Positions 1 through 6,852 of a DNA stretch of 10,587 bases are shown here, piece after piece. Under the pieces are notes generated by a model, which had not been told where the DNA came from, did not search any database, and worked only from the letters and a program-made list of their open reading frames with translations. This stretch comes from JAFCCL01 sp041645325 (GTDB taxonomy: Archaea > Iainarchaeota > Iainarchaeia > Iainarchaeales > GCA-2688035). Both the position numbers and the translations under genes were made by a program. The first letter of the stretch is position 1. Every line of letters begins with the position of its first letter. Location: NCBI GenBank assembly GCA_041645325.1, contig JBAZQI010000034.1, positions 1-10,587 of the forward strand. Direction: 5' to 3'.

Positions 1-1
1 G

Positions 2-1138
2 TCAGGGCTGCATGAAAATTTGGCTGTGCTGGATTTCAGCTCGCTTTATCCCACGATAATGATCAGCCATAATGTGAGCCCTGACAGCCTGGGGTGCAGG
101 CACGAGAAATGCAGGGAGAAGAACGGTGCGCCGAACGGCCATTGGTTTTGCCTGGAGAAAAAAGGGCTTGTGCCGGAAATTATCAAGAGCTTGTTTGAGA
201 AAAGGATGAAAATCAAGAAGGAGGCAAAGGCCCTGGACAAGAAGGACAAAAGGTTTATTTTGCTGAATGCAAGGCAGCAGGCACTGAAAATATTGCTGAA
301 TTCTTTTTACGGTTACCTTGGCTACAGCAGGAGCAGGTTTTACAGCAGGGAATGCGCGTCCGCAATTACGGCTTGGGCAAGGCAGTATGTGCAGTGGGTT
401 GGAAGCGAGGTCGAAAAAGCCGGATTTGAATTGCTTTATACAGATACGGACAGCGCTTTTTTGATAATTCCACAGGGGAAATCGCAGGCTGATGTAAGTG
501 CTTTTGTTGAAGGCATCAACAAGCAGCTTCCCGGAGTGATGAACCTTGAGCTTGAAGGTTTTTTCAAGAGGGGCATTTTTGTCACAAAGGAAAGCGGGGA
601 GGGCGCGAAGAAAAAGTACGCCTTGATGGATTACCAGGGCAATTTGAAGATTGTGGGCTTTGAGTATGTGAGGCGCGATTGGTCGCCGATTGCAAAGGAA
701 ACGCAGCGAAATGTCATTGCAATGATTTTGTCCGAGGGAAGGCCTGAGAAGGCGATTGAGATTGTGAGAAGAACAATAAGCGATTTGCGTGATGGCAGGG
801 TGAAGAATTCGGAGCTTGTTGTTTTGACGCAGATAAAGAGAAGGCTTGACAAGTATGATGCAATCGGCCCGCACGTGGCTGCGGCAAAAAAGGCTGTTGC
901 AAAGGGCAGGGACATTGACGTGGGGAGCGTTGTGGGCTACATTGTGACAAAGTGCGGGAAAAGCATCAGCGACAAGGCGCAATTGCAGGAATATGTAAGC
1001 GAGGGCAATTATGACGCGGATTATTACATTGAGCACCAGGTTGTTCCTGCTGTGATAAAGGTCATGCGCGAGCTTGGCTATAGCAGGGAAGACCTTATAC
1101 AGGGCGGCAAACAGCATACGCTCTCGTTTTTTGGTTAA
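2..1138 (+). CDS. polB: DNA polymerase family B, C-terminal catalytic part (partial, 5' end outside window)
   Basis: Replicative or repair DNA polymerase that adds dNTPs to a primer. The reading frame is open to the left edge, so the exonuclease and N-terminal domains lie upstream; the TTG at 20 is internal. Numbering from the first full codon, motif A (DFSSLYPTIM) begins near residue 11 with its metal-binding Asp. Motif B (KILLNSFYGYLGY) contributes the fingers Lys/Tyr/Gly residues. Motif C (YTDTDS) carries the two catalytic aspartates, and a KKKYA motif follows before the thumb. All palm residues needed for polymerisation are present, so this half looks active. The C-terminus reads GGKQHTLSFFG, which resembles a PCNA-interacting peptide but is one residue short of the usual Q-x-x-L-x-x-F-F spacing. 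No intein interrupts the visible part. Whether the polymerase is one chain or split cannot be told from here. Confidence 0.96.
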   Translation, partial: SGLHENLAVLDFSSLYPTIMISHNVSPDSLGCRHEKCREKNGAPNGHWFCLEKKGLVPEIIKSLFEKRMKIKKEAKALDKKDKRFILLNARQQALKILLNSFYGYLGYSRSRFYSRECASAITAWARQYVQWVGSEVEKAGFELLYTDTDSAFLIIPQGKSQADVSAFVEGINKQLPGVMNLELEGFFKRGIFVTKESGEGAKKKYALMDYQGNLKIVGFEYVRRDWSPIAKETQRNVIAMILSEGRPEKAIEIVRRTISDLRDGRVKNSELVVLTQIKRRLDKYDAIGPHVAAAKKAVAKGRDIDVGSVVGYIVTKCGKSISDKAQLQEYVSEGNYDADYYIEHQVVPAVIKVMRELGYSREDLIQGGKQHTLSFFG

Positions 1139-1147
1139 TGGAAAGCA

Positions 1148-1155
1148 TTTTATTT
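1148..1155 (+). promoter_or_regulatory. Archaeal TATA box for the surface protein gene
   Basis: TTTTATTT is centred about 26 nt before the ATG at 1177, in the 38-nt gap after polB. At normal archaeal spacing this places the transcription start at or next to the start codon, so the mRNA would be leaderless. No Shine-Dalgarno sequence precedes the ATG. Confidence 0.5.
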
Positions 1156-1176
1156 GAAGAAGAAGTAATGAAATAG

Positions 1177-4100
1177 ATGCGTTCAGGAATTTTGGCCTTG
1201 TTTTGCCTTTTGCTGCTTTTTTTGGGCAGCGCGAGCGCCGTTTATGAATTGTGTGATTCTGTTGAAAGGGGCTGGGATGGCAATTTTACCAAGCTTACAT
1301 GTAACATTACCGGCACGAAGTATTATTTTACGCAGAAGGACATTGATGCTTTTTGGGCTAATCTTCAAAATGACGGCGATTATACCCTTGGAAGGCTTGG
1401 TGTTGTTGAATGGAAGCTTAAAAATGCCGTTGTGCAGGTTGCCGATGATTTGAGGTTCTTGCAGCCGGAGGGAATGGACTTGAACTGGGATATCAGCCTT
1501 TCAGGCGATTTCAACACCTCGCACGACATTAATCAGTCGGCCGCCACTTCCGGAAGGCCTGCGAACCTCACGGCTATAAAGAAAAGGATTGACGCAACGC
1601 AGGATTACTTGATTTCTTTTGCACCGCTTGAAAACCGGAAAAGCATCAGGAACCTTTCTTTGGAAAAGCAGGTTGGCGCGGTTGCGGTCTATATTTCAGG
1701 CAGCAGCATTAACGGGATTCAGATTGACATTGAGGGCGATGTTTTGCTTTCCGGCGGCTATTTGGAGAAAGTGAACTTCATCAAGGCAAGGAACGTTTGG
1801 CTCAAGGACGGCGCTTACATTTCTGATGCAGGCGTCATTGAGGCAAAAAACATTTCAATGGAAGGCGCGAGTTTTTTGCGGAACATTGGAAGCTTTGGCG
1901 CCACTGCAATAAAGCTTCAGGAAAGCGATTCCGGGCTGATTTTGAAGGGCAAGAGCCATATTGACAACATCAGCGGCGGCATTGAAGCGGATTCCGGCAT
2001 TTATTTGGAGGATGAGTCAAGGATTGAAACATTCAGCTTTGCGCCAAGCCAAACAATCCAGTGGATTGACGCCAAGAGCCTTACTTTGAAGGGAGGGAGC
2101 AGCATCAAGGGCTTTGGAGGAAAACCGGGGCGCATTTCTCTGTCTGAAGGCCTTGTGCTTGAGAACGGCAAAATCATCGGAAAAGCGGATAACAAGCCGT
2201 CTTTTATTTCCGCAAAATCGATTTCAATGGACGATAATTCTGCTATCCAGAATTTTTTGGAAGACATTGATGTCACAGGCAAGGAGCTTTTTTCGCTTTC
2301 AAGCGGCGCAAGAATAGAAAATCTTTCCGGCATCATAAACAGCTGTGCACCGCTTTCATTGGATGGCAATGCCACCGAAATAGAGTTTTCCGCTGACAGC
2401 CCGAAAACCATTAAGGCAAAAGGCATTGACCTGAACAATAACGCAAAAATTGTTTGCATTGGGGAAGCGGACTGCAATTACACTTTTGTCCGGCAAAGCT
2501 GTGAGGCAGTGCCGACAGCAACATTGGAACTTGACGGGCCTTCTTCCGGAAATGCGCCTTTTGGCGCAAAGTTTTCAGGAATTTGTGAAGCGCAGGGCAC
2601 GCCGGTCACCTGCACAATAGACTTCGGGGACGGCTCAGACCAGAAAACGTTTGACGGCAATGCAACACACGTTTACGCAAAAGCAGGCACTTTCAAGGCT
2701 GTGCTTGTGGCCGCAACAGCCGAAGGCCAAATTGCGGAAAGCGAGAAAAAAATAACAGTAAAGCAACCTGAAACGCCTGTTGGCCCTGCGGCACAGGCTT
2801 CGCTTTCGGCGCAAAGTGCACGGCAGGGCGGCGGGATAACAATTGCCGTGCAATGCGATTCTGCAATTGAATTTATTTCCATTGAAAGCGATTTGGGGCT
2901 GTTGCCATTGGAAAACCTTCCAATGCCCTGCCCTGCAACATTCGGCCCTTTCGCAATTCCAGAGAATGCTTCTGTCGGAACCCACGCCCTTGTTGTGAAC
3001 ACAATAATCACAGGCGGACAGGCTTCAACACAGGCGCTTTCCCTTGCTGTCGAGCAAAAGCAGCTGATTTCAGGGCTTCCGTTTGGGCTGGATGCCTGGT
3101 TTAACCTTGAGCCAAGTGATTTCCCGCTTTACGCCATAGAAGGCGTTGCCATTGTGACAATTGCACTGGTGGTGCTTTTGCTTGTTATGAAAAAAGGAAA
3201 GGCGCCAAGGGTGCCGAAAAAAGTTGAGGAAAAGGCAAGGGCTGAAACAGGCAAGAAGGAGGTTGCTGAAAGGACGGCAAAAGAACCAAACTGGCCACAG
3301 CCGATTGTACAAGAGCGGGAAGAAAAGCCGCCCTGGATGGTTGAAACCGAGGAAAACGGCAATGACGAGGCGCAAACGCCTTTTGTAATAGAACAGCCTG
3401 CCGAGGCAAAGCCTGTTGTGCAGGCTTTTGAGGAAAAGCCCATGATGCAGGCTGCAGCAAAGCTGGAGGAAAAGCCAAAGCAAGCTTCACCCTGGCAAGG
3501 CTTCATGAAAAGAAAAGCTGTTCCTGAAAAGGACTCGATGCAACAGGAAATGGAAAAACCTGTAATGCAGGTTAATATGGAAAAACCTAGGATACAGACC
3601 ACGGCAAAACCAGAAGAAAAAACAAAACAGGCCAACCTCTGGCAAAGCCTTATGAAAAGAAAAGCTATTCCTGAAAAAGATTCAATGCAACAGAAAATAG
3701 AAAAGCCCATTATACAGGCAGTTGCGGAAAAACCTATGATACAGACCACGGCAAAGCCAGAAGAAAAACCAAAGCAAGCAGCACGCTGGCCGGGCTTTAT
3801 GAAAAATAAAACAATTCCCAAAAAAGAACCAGTACAGCAGGCAATAGAAAAGCCCATGATGCAGGCTGCAACAGAAAAACCAATAATGCAAGCCATGGCA
3901 AAACAAGAAGAAAAACCAAAGCAAGCAGCACGCTGGCCGAGCTTTATAAAAAGGCAAACTGCCCCTGAAAAAGATTCAGTTCGACAAGGAATGGAAAAGC
4001 CAGTGATGCAGGCTGCAGCAGAAAAACCAATAATGCAGGCTCCGGTCAAGGCCGAAGGGCAGGGCCAGGATTTAGAGGGCCTTGCTGAAATGGTTAAGGG

Positions 4101-4383
4101 CAAGGACCTGGGAAATTCCTGGTGGCCCAAGGCTGTTGCAAAAGAAAAGCCTGAAGCTGCTGTTGAAAAAGGCGGGCAGGCTTTGGAAAAAAAGCCTGCC
4201 GGCAAAGCGTCGGTTCAGGAAAGGTTTTCCGAAATGAAGGAAATGGCAAAGGGGCAGGGCGAGGAAAAGCAGGGGTTGTTTGGCGGTTTTATTAAGAGAA
4301 AGAAAAAGCAGGAAGAAGAGGCGGAAGCCGGGAAAAAGGCCGGCGGGTACGAGCTTCCTCCCTGGCTTAGAAAAGGCGAATAG
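1177..4383 (+). CDS. Large membrane-anchored surface protein with PKD domain and repetitive cytoplasmic tail
   Basis: 1068 residues; I do not recognise a named family. A signal peptide (residues 1-21, ending GSASA) precedes an exterior of about 625 residues. Residues ~150-430 show short recurring strands with regularly placed Gly, Asn and Ile (for example LKDGAYISDAG and MEGASFLRNIG), suggesting a right-handed beta-helix. Residues ~447-528 form a PKD domain (FGDGS, then YAKAGTF), and ~535-630 look like a second Ig-like domain. Many N-x-S/T sequons lie on this side. One membrane helix (~652-671) is followed by MKKGK, a stop-transfer signal that puts the tail inside. The tail of about 397 residues is charged and probably disordered, with four 49-residue repeats (753-948). 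It ends in lysine-rich FIKRKKK and a PPWLRKGE terminus. A role in adhesion or envelope attachment, with the tail docking cytoplasmic partners, is inference only. It has its own promoter and stands 38 nt after polB. Confidence 0.85.
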   Translation: MRSGILALFCLLLLFLGSASAVYELCDSVERGWDGNFTKLTCNITGTKYYFTQKDIDAFWANLQNDGDYTLGRLGVVEWKLKNAVVQVADDLRFLQPEGMDLNWDISLSGDFNTSHDINQSAATSGRPANLTAIKKRIDATQDYLISFAPLENRKSIRNLSLEKQVGAVAVYISGSSINGIQIDIEGDVLLSGGYLEKVNFIKARNVWLKDGAYISDAGVIEAKNISMEGASFLRNIGSFGATAIKLQESDSGLILKGKSHIDNISGGIEADSGIYLEDESRIETFSFAPSQTIQWIDAKSLTLKGGSSIKGFGGKPGRISLSEGLVLENGKIIGKADNKPSFISAKSISMDDNSAIQNFLEDIDVTGKELFSLSSGARIENLSGIINSCAPLSLDGNATEIEFSADSPKTIKAKGIDLNNNAKIVCIGEADCNYTFVRQSCEAVPTATLELDGPSSGNAPFGAKFSGICEAQGTPVTCTIDFGDGSDQKTFDGNATHVYAKAGTFKAVLVAATAEGQIAESEKKITVKQPETPVGPAAQASLSAQSARQGGGITIAVQCDSAIEFISIESDLGLLPLENLPMPCPATFGPFAIPENASVGTHALVVNTIITGGQASTQALSLAVEQKQLISGLPFGLDAWFNLEPSDFPLYAIEGVAIVTIALVVLLLVMKKGKAPRVPKKVEEKARAETGKKEVAERTAKEPNWPQPIVQEREEKPPWMVETEENGNDEAQTPFVIEQPAEAKPVVQAFEEKPMMQAAAKLEEKPKQASPWQGFMKRKAVPEKDSMQQEMEKPVMQVNMEKPRIQTTAKPEEKTKQANLWQSLMKRKAIPEKDSMQQKIEKPIIQAVAEKPMIQTTAKPEEKPKQAARWPGFMKNKTIPKKEPVQQAIEKPMMQAATEKPIMQAMAKQEEKPKQAARWPSFIKRQTAPEKDSVRQGMEKPVMQAAAEKPIMQAPVKAEGQGQDLEGLAEMVKGKDLGNSWWPKAVAKEKPEAAVEKGGQALEKKPAGKASVQERFSEMKEMAKGQGEEKQGLFGGFIKRKKKQEEEAEAGKKAGGYELPPWLRKGE
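3433..4020 (+). repeat. Four in-frame tandem repeats of 147 bp (49 residues)
   Basis: Units are 3433-3579, 3580-3726, 3727-3873 and 3874-4020; a broken fifth copy starts at 4021 (EKPIMQAPVK). Each unit opens with EKPxxQ, then has a lysine/glutamate-rich stretch (PEEKPKQA) and a core W-x-x-[FL]-[MI]-K-[RN]-[KQ]. Next comes PEKDSMQQ, or a variant such as PKKEPVQQ in unit 3, and a second EKPxxQ. All four units have identical length. Units 2 and 3 share nearly identical DNA around the ACAGACCACGGCAAA stretch, so at least one duplication looks recent. Confidence 0.95.
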
Positions 4384-4435
4384 TCGGTTTTTTAAGGTTG
4401 TCCAAAGGCAAGTAATTTTAGGCTGTTTTAAGGCC

Positions 4436-4443
4436 ATAATTAT
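4436..4443 (+). promoter_or_regulatory. Probable TATA box for methionyl aminopeptidase gene
   Basis: ATAATTAT is centred about 24 nt before the ATG at 4463. It lies in the 79-nt gap after the surface protein gene and suggests a leaderless transcript starting near the ATG. Confidence 0.4.
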
Positions 4444-4462
4444 CTCTTTAACGTGGTTTTTT

Positions 4463-5428
4463 ATGGAAAAAGAAGAAGCGGAAAATTATATTTTGGCAGG
4501 CAAAATAACGAAAAGCGCGGTGGAAAAGGCGAAAAAAGGCATTAAGCCAGGGCAAAAACTGCTTGAAATTGCTTTAAACATAGAGAAAAGCATTCAGAGC
4601 GGTGGTGGTAGTAGTAATACTAATAGTGGGGGCCAGAAGGGTAACAGCAACGGTGCTACAGGGAAGGAAAAGGAAGCAAGGCCTGCTTTTCCCGTAAATT
4701 TGAGCATTAACGAGAATGCCGCGCATTTTTCGCCTTCTTCCGATTGCGAACTTGTTTTGAAGGAAAGCGATGTTTTAAAGGTTGACTTGGGCTGCCATAT
4801 TGAAGGCTATATTTGCGACACAGCCTTTACGCTGAATTTTGACAACAGGCATGCAAAAATGATTGAAGCTGCGGAACTTGCCCTTGAAGAAGCGCTTAAG
4901 ATTGCAATGGACAAGGCAGAGCTTGGAAAAATCGGCGAAACAATAGAAAAAACAATCAAGGGCAGGGGCTTTAACCCGATTAAAAACCTTTCAGGCCACG
5001 GCCTTGCACAGTACGAACAGCACGCTTCGCCTTCCATTCCAAACATTGCAACAGGAAACCCATCAGCCCTGGAAGACGGCAACGCTTACGCAATAGAGCC
5101 CTTTGCAACAGACGGCGAAGGATATGTAAGAGAAGGAATGCAAAGCGAAATATTTGCGCTGGACAAGCCAAAGCCGGTGAGAAACCCTTACGCAAGGCAG
5201 GTTCTTGAAACCATTGCCGAAGAATTCGGAGAACTGCCCTTTGCATTGCGCTGGATTGAAGAAAAATTGAAAATGCCGGAATTCCAGCAAAAGGTTGCAA
5301 TCCGGGAACTCCAAAGGGCCGGCATCATAAGGGCATTCCCGGTATTGCACGAAGCGCCAGGAAAAATCGTTGCACAAGCCGAAAAAAGCTTCATTCTCTT
5401 TGAAGGCAAGGCAACAGTGCTCTGCTGA
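4463..5428 (+). CDS. map: Type II methionyl aminopeptidase with low-complexity insertion
   Basis: Removes the initiator methionine from new proteins in the cytoplasm, using two metal ions. 321 residues. The expected ligands are all visible: D108 and D119 (VDLG...CDTAF, 11 apart as in the family), H179 (SGHG), E212 (AIEPFAT) and E307 (AQAEKSF). H88 in the INENAAH motif is the usual substrate-site histidine. The 60-residue helical insert of type II enzymes follows H179. Residues 47-73 are a Gly/Ser/Asn/Lys-rich stretch placed just before PAFPVNLSIN. Without it the length would be about 294, close to Pyrococcus furiosus MetAP (295). The reading frame is open upstream to 4280 inside the preceding gene, but the ATG at 4463 gives the family N-terminus and follows a TATA-like box. 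The gene appears monocistronic. Confidence 0.95.
   Translation: MEKEEAENYILAGKITKSAVEKAKKGIKPGQKLLEIALNIEKSIQSGGGSSNTNSGGQKGNSNGATGKEKEARPAFPVNLSINENAAHFSPSSDCELVLKESDVLKVDLGCHIEGYICDTAFTLNFDNRHAKMIEAAELALEEALKIAMDKAELGKIGETIEKTIKGRGFNPIKNLSGHGLAQYEQHASPSIPNIATGNPSALEDGNAYAIEPFATDGEGYVREGMQSEIFALDKPKPVRNPYARQVLETIAEEFGELPFALRWIEEKLKMPEFQQKVAIRELQRAGIIRAFPVLHEAPGKIVAQAEKSFILFEGKATVLC
4601..4681 (+). repeat. Low-complexity in-frame insertion within map
   Basis: 81 bp coding for 27 residues, rich in G, S, N and K. The first half is made of near-repeating triplets (GGT, AGT, AAT, ACT), whereas the rest of the gene favours GGC, AGC and AAC. It sits between the N-terminal helix and the conserved PAFPVNLS strand, where archaeal relatives have only a short turn. 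Triplet slippage is the likely origin (inference). Confidence 0.8.
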
Positions 5429-5492
5429 AAACAGTTAAGCAAAACAAAGCCATTAAACACCGCTTTGCAGAAGCCTGAAAAAAAAGCAAGCC

Positions 5493-5500
5493 TTTTATAT
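5493..5500 (+). promoter_or_regulatory. TATA box for the six-helix membrane protein gene
   Basis: TTTTATAT is centred about 26 nt before the ATG at 5523 and is preceded by an A-rich tract that could serve as a BRE. Spacing predicts a leaderless mRNA. This is the clearest promoter in the window. Confidence 0.6.
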
Positions 5501-5522
5501 TACAAAAAACTATTAATTTAGC

Positions 5523-6575
5523 ATGGAAATAAGTGAAGACGCGCTTGCCTTTGGAAAAATCCAGATTGCAGCGGCAATTGCAATTTTTGCTGCAACAATG
5601 CTGTGGGCTGCATTTTTTGGATTGACAGGCATGAGCCTGAACGATTTTCTGACGCTGAAATTCAACATAGTGCTTGAAAAGATTCTTGCAAATTTGCCGG
5701 CAGTTGCCTTGTTTTTGCTTACTTTTTCACTGCCGGTTGCAATAATAACGGCATTTGCAAAAAAAATGGAAAAAATCAACCTTATGCTTTTGTCAGGGGT
5801 TTCAAGTTTTTTCGCATTGACAATTGCAATGCTCTTGTTCCCGGCAATGCAGGGTTTCTGGATAGTCGCCATATTCTACATAATAGGGATTTTTTTGGCT
5901 GTTGAAGAAGCGTTTACAAAGCGCTTGGAACTCAAAAAAAGAATTACGGCCAGAACCAACTGGTCAGCAACAGGAAAAACAGCCGCGCTTGTCTCAATCG
6001 GCCTGGTTGTCTTATTCATCTCAAGCATTGCCCCGGAGCACGAGCAGTACCTTGGAAAGGTTGACGACTTTGCAATGAGCTTTGTTGAAATCGCAATTCC
6101 AAGCAACGGAAAAAACCCAGGAATCACTTCCGCAATAACAGACACCATAGTAAACACGCAAATTGCCACAGTGAACGCCTTGCTTGAAAACAGCGCTTAC
6201 ACAAAGCTCAAGGGAAAAACAGACCCGGACGTAATGCTCTTTGTCGCAACAGCAGACGCCACAAGAGAATACTTTAAAGGGCCAGAATTCAGGAAAACAA
6301 TAGAAAAAACGCTAAACGAAACAAGCACAGACGTAATGGGAGAAATTAAAATTGTGGCGATAATGAGAGAACAATTCCCGGTATTGAATACTGTTGAAAA
6401 AGTGGTGCCGCTTGGAATCTTATTCGGGCTTGCCCAGGCACTGGCAATTGCAGGGCTTTTCTCAATGCTTGCATTATTCATATGCAGGCCCATGGCAGTA
6501 GTATACGGCCTCATAACGGAAAAAGCGCTCGCACTGGGCGGAAGCGGCGGAAAAGAACAGCCAACAAACAATTAA
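5523..6575 (+). CDS. Unrecognised six-helix membrane protein
   Basis: 350 residues; no family recognised. Hydrophobic segments lie at about 13-34, 57-79, 87-106, 110-128, 152-169 and 295-321. Basic clusters at 80-86 (KKMEK) and 133-140 (KRLELKKR) would be cytoplasmic by the positive-inside rule. That places the N- and C-termini inside and a large loop (about 170-294) outside. The loop is polar and probably helical (SAITDTIVNTQIATVNALLENSA), with one sequon-like NET. The C-terminus is a flexible GGSGGKEQPTNN tail. There are no catalytic motifs, no ATP-binding signature and no repeat symmetry between the halves. Transport, envelope organisation or signalling are all possible; nothing here chooses between them. 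It has its own promoter, and its stop codon overlaps the probable promoter of the tRNA-Arg gene. Confidence 0.85.
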   Translation: MEISEDALAFGKIQIAAAIAIFAATMLWAAFFGLTGMSLNDFLTLKFNIVLEKILANLPAVALFLLTFSLPVAIITAFAKKMEKINLMLLSGVSSFFALTIAMLLFPAMQGFWIVAIFYIIGIFLAVEEAFTKRLELKKRITARTNWSATGKTAALVSIGLVVLFISSIAPEHEQYLGKVDDFAMSFVEIAIPSNGKNPGITSAITDTIVNTQIATVNALLENSAYTKLKGKTDPDVMLFVATADATREYFKGPEFRKTIEKTLNETSTDVMGEIKIVAIMREQFPVLNTVEKVVPLGILFGLAQALAIAGLFSMLALFICRPMAVVYGLITEKALALGGSGGKEQPTNN

Positions 6576-6580
6576 ATAAA
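6572..6580 (+). promoter_or_regulatory. Probable TATA box for tRNA-Arg
   Basis: TTAAATAAA is centred about 31 nt before the mature tRNA 5' end, leaving room for a few nucleotides of 5' leader for RNase P. It overlaps the stop codon of the upstream membrane protein gene. Confidence 0.45.
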
Positions 6581-6606
6581 CAGCCCTGAAACAAATACTA
6601 TACCAC

Positions 6607-6793
6607 GCTCCTATGGTGTAGTGGATAGCATGTGAGCTTGCGGAAAGCCTTTTCTTAACAAGAAAAGGCTTGCGAAAAGAACCTTCGGCTAAAAGGCGAA
6701 AAGAACCTTTGGCAAAAAAAAGCGAAAAGAAAGGTTGCTTCGCAAACAATTTGCAATTAGCTTACGACCTGGGTTCGAATCCCAGTGGGAGCA
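6607..6793 (+). tRNA. tRNA-Arg(GCG), split by a 115-nt intron
   Basis: Decodes CGC/CGU. Acceptor stem GCTCCTA pairs with TGGGAGC (one G-U), with discriminator A at 6793 and no encoded CCA. D arm: GTGT/GCAT (6616-6619 with 6628-6631), with GG in the loop. Anticodon stem: TGAGC/GCTTA (6633-6637 with 6760-6764). T arm: CTGGG TTCGAAT CCCAG (6769-6785). The exon loop is T32 T33 GCG G37, then the intron, then A38 at 6759, giving anticodon GCG. The splice site is the canonical archaeal 37/38 position. All cloverleaf parts are intact, so the gene looks functional. Confidence 0.95.
6644..6758 (+). other. Intron of tRNA-Arg with canonical bulge-helix-bulge splice motif
   Basis: Removed by the tRNA splicing endonuclease. 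Exon bases TTGC (6638-6641) pair with GCAA (6753-6756) to make the central 4-bp helix. The three-base bulges are GG|A (6642-6644) and TT|A (6757-6759), each cut between bases 2 and 3; the anticodon stem forms the outer helix. Inside, AAGCCTTTTCTT (6645-6656) pairs perfectly with 6660-6671 around a 3-nt loop. Two 24-nt near-identical direct repeats follow (6672-6695 and 6696-6719, 21 of 24 bases equal), with a partial third from 6722. AACCTTT (6704-6710) can also pair with AAAGGTT (6730-6736). At 115 nt it is long for a tRNA intron. No protein is encoded. Confidence 0.9.
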
Positions 6794-6794
6794 T

Positions 6795-6822
6795 GGCCTG
6801 TTTCAGGCCCAAAAACAGGGCC
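6795..6822. terminator. Overlapping hairpins after tRNA-Arg, possible two-way transcription end
   Basis: GGCCTG (6795-6800) pairs with CAGGCC (6804-6809), and GGCCC (6806-6810) pairs with GGGCC (6818-6822). The two hairpins share bases and exclude one another. They lie between convergent genes, tRNA-Arg (plus) and the methyltransferase (minus). The minus-strand copy has a run of five T in the second loop, but no clean T-run follows on the plus strand, so termination is only a guess. Confidence 0.3.
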
Positions 6823-6852
6823 GCATTTAAAAGGACGAGCGCAACCAGCACC

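Noticed and set aside
2..1117. 371-codon open frame on the minus strand opposite polB
   Set aside because: It lies wholly antisense to a gene with intact polymerase motifs, and its translation is rich in Cys, His and Leu with no domain pattern.
3433..4020. CRISPR-like periodicity
   Set aside because: The unit is 147 bp, in frame and coding throughout, without spacers.
3129..4205. 358-codon minus-strand open frame with a repeating ACIIGFS-like pattern
   Set aside because: It is the mirror of the 147-bp tandem repeats of the surface protein; the repetition comes from the sense strand.
4280..4462. Longer N-terminus for methionyl aminopeptidase
   Set aside because: The extension overlaps the end of the surface protein gene, is Lys/Arg-rich in its first part, and is absent from the family. 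The ATG at 4463 fits the family and the TATA box.
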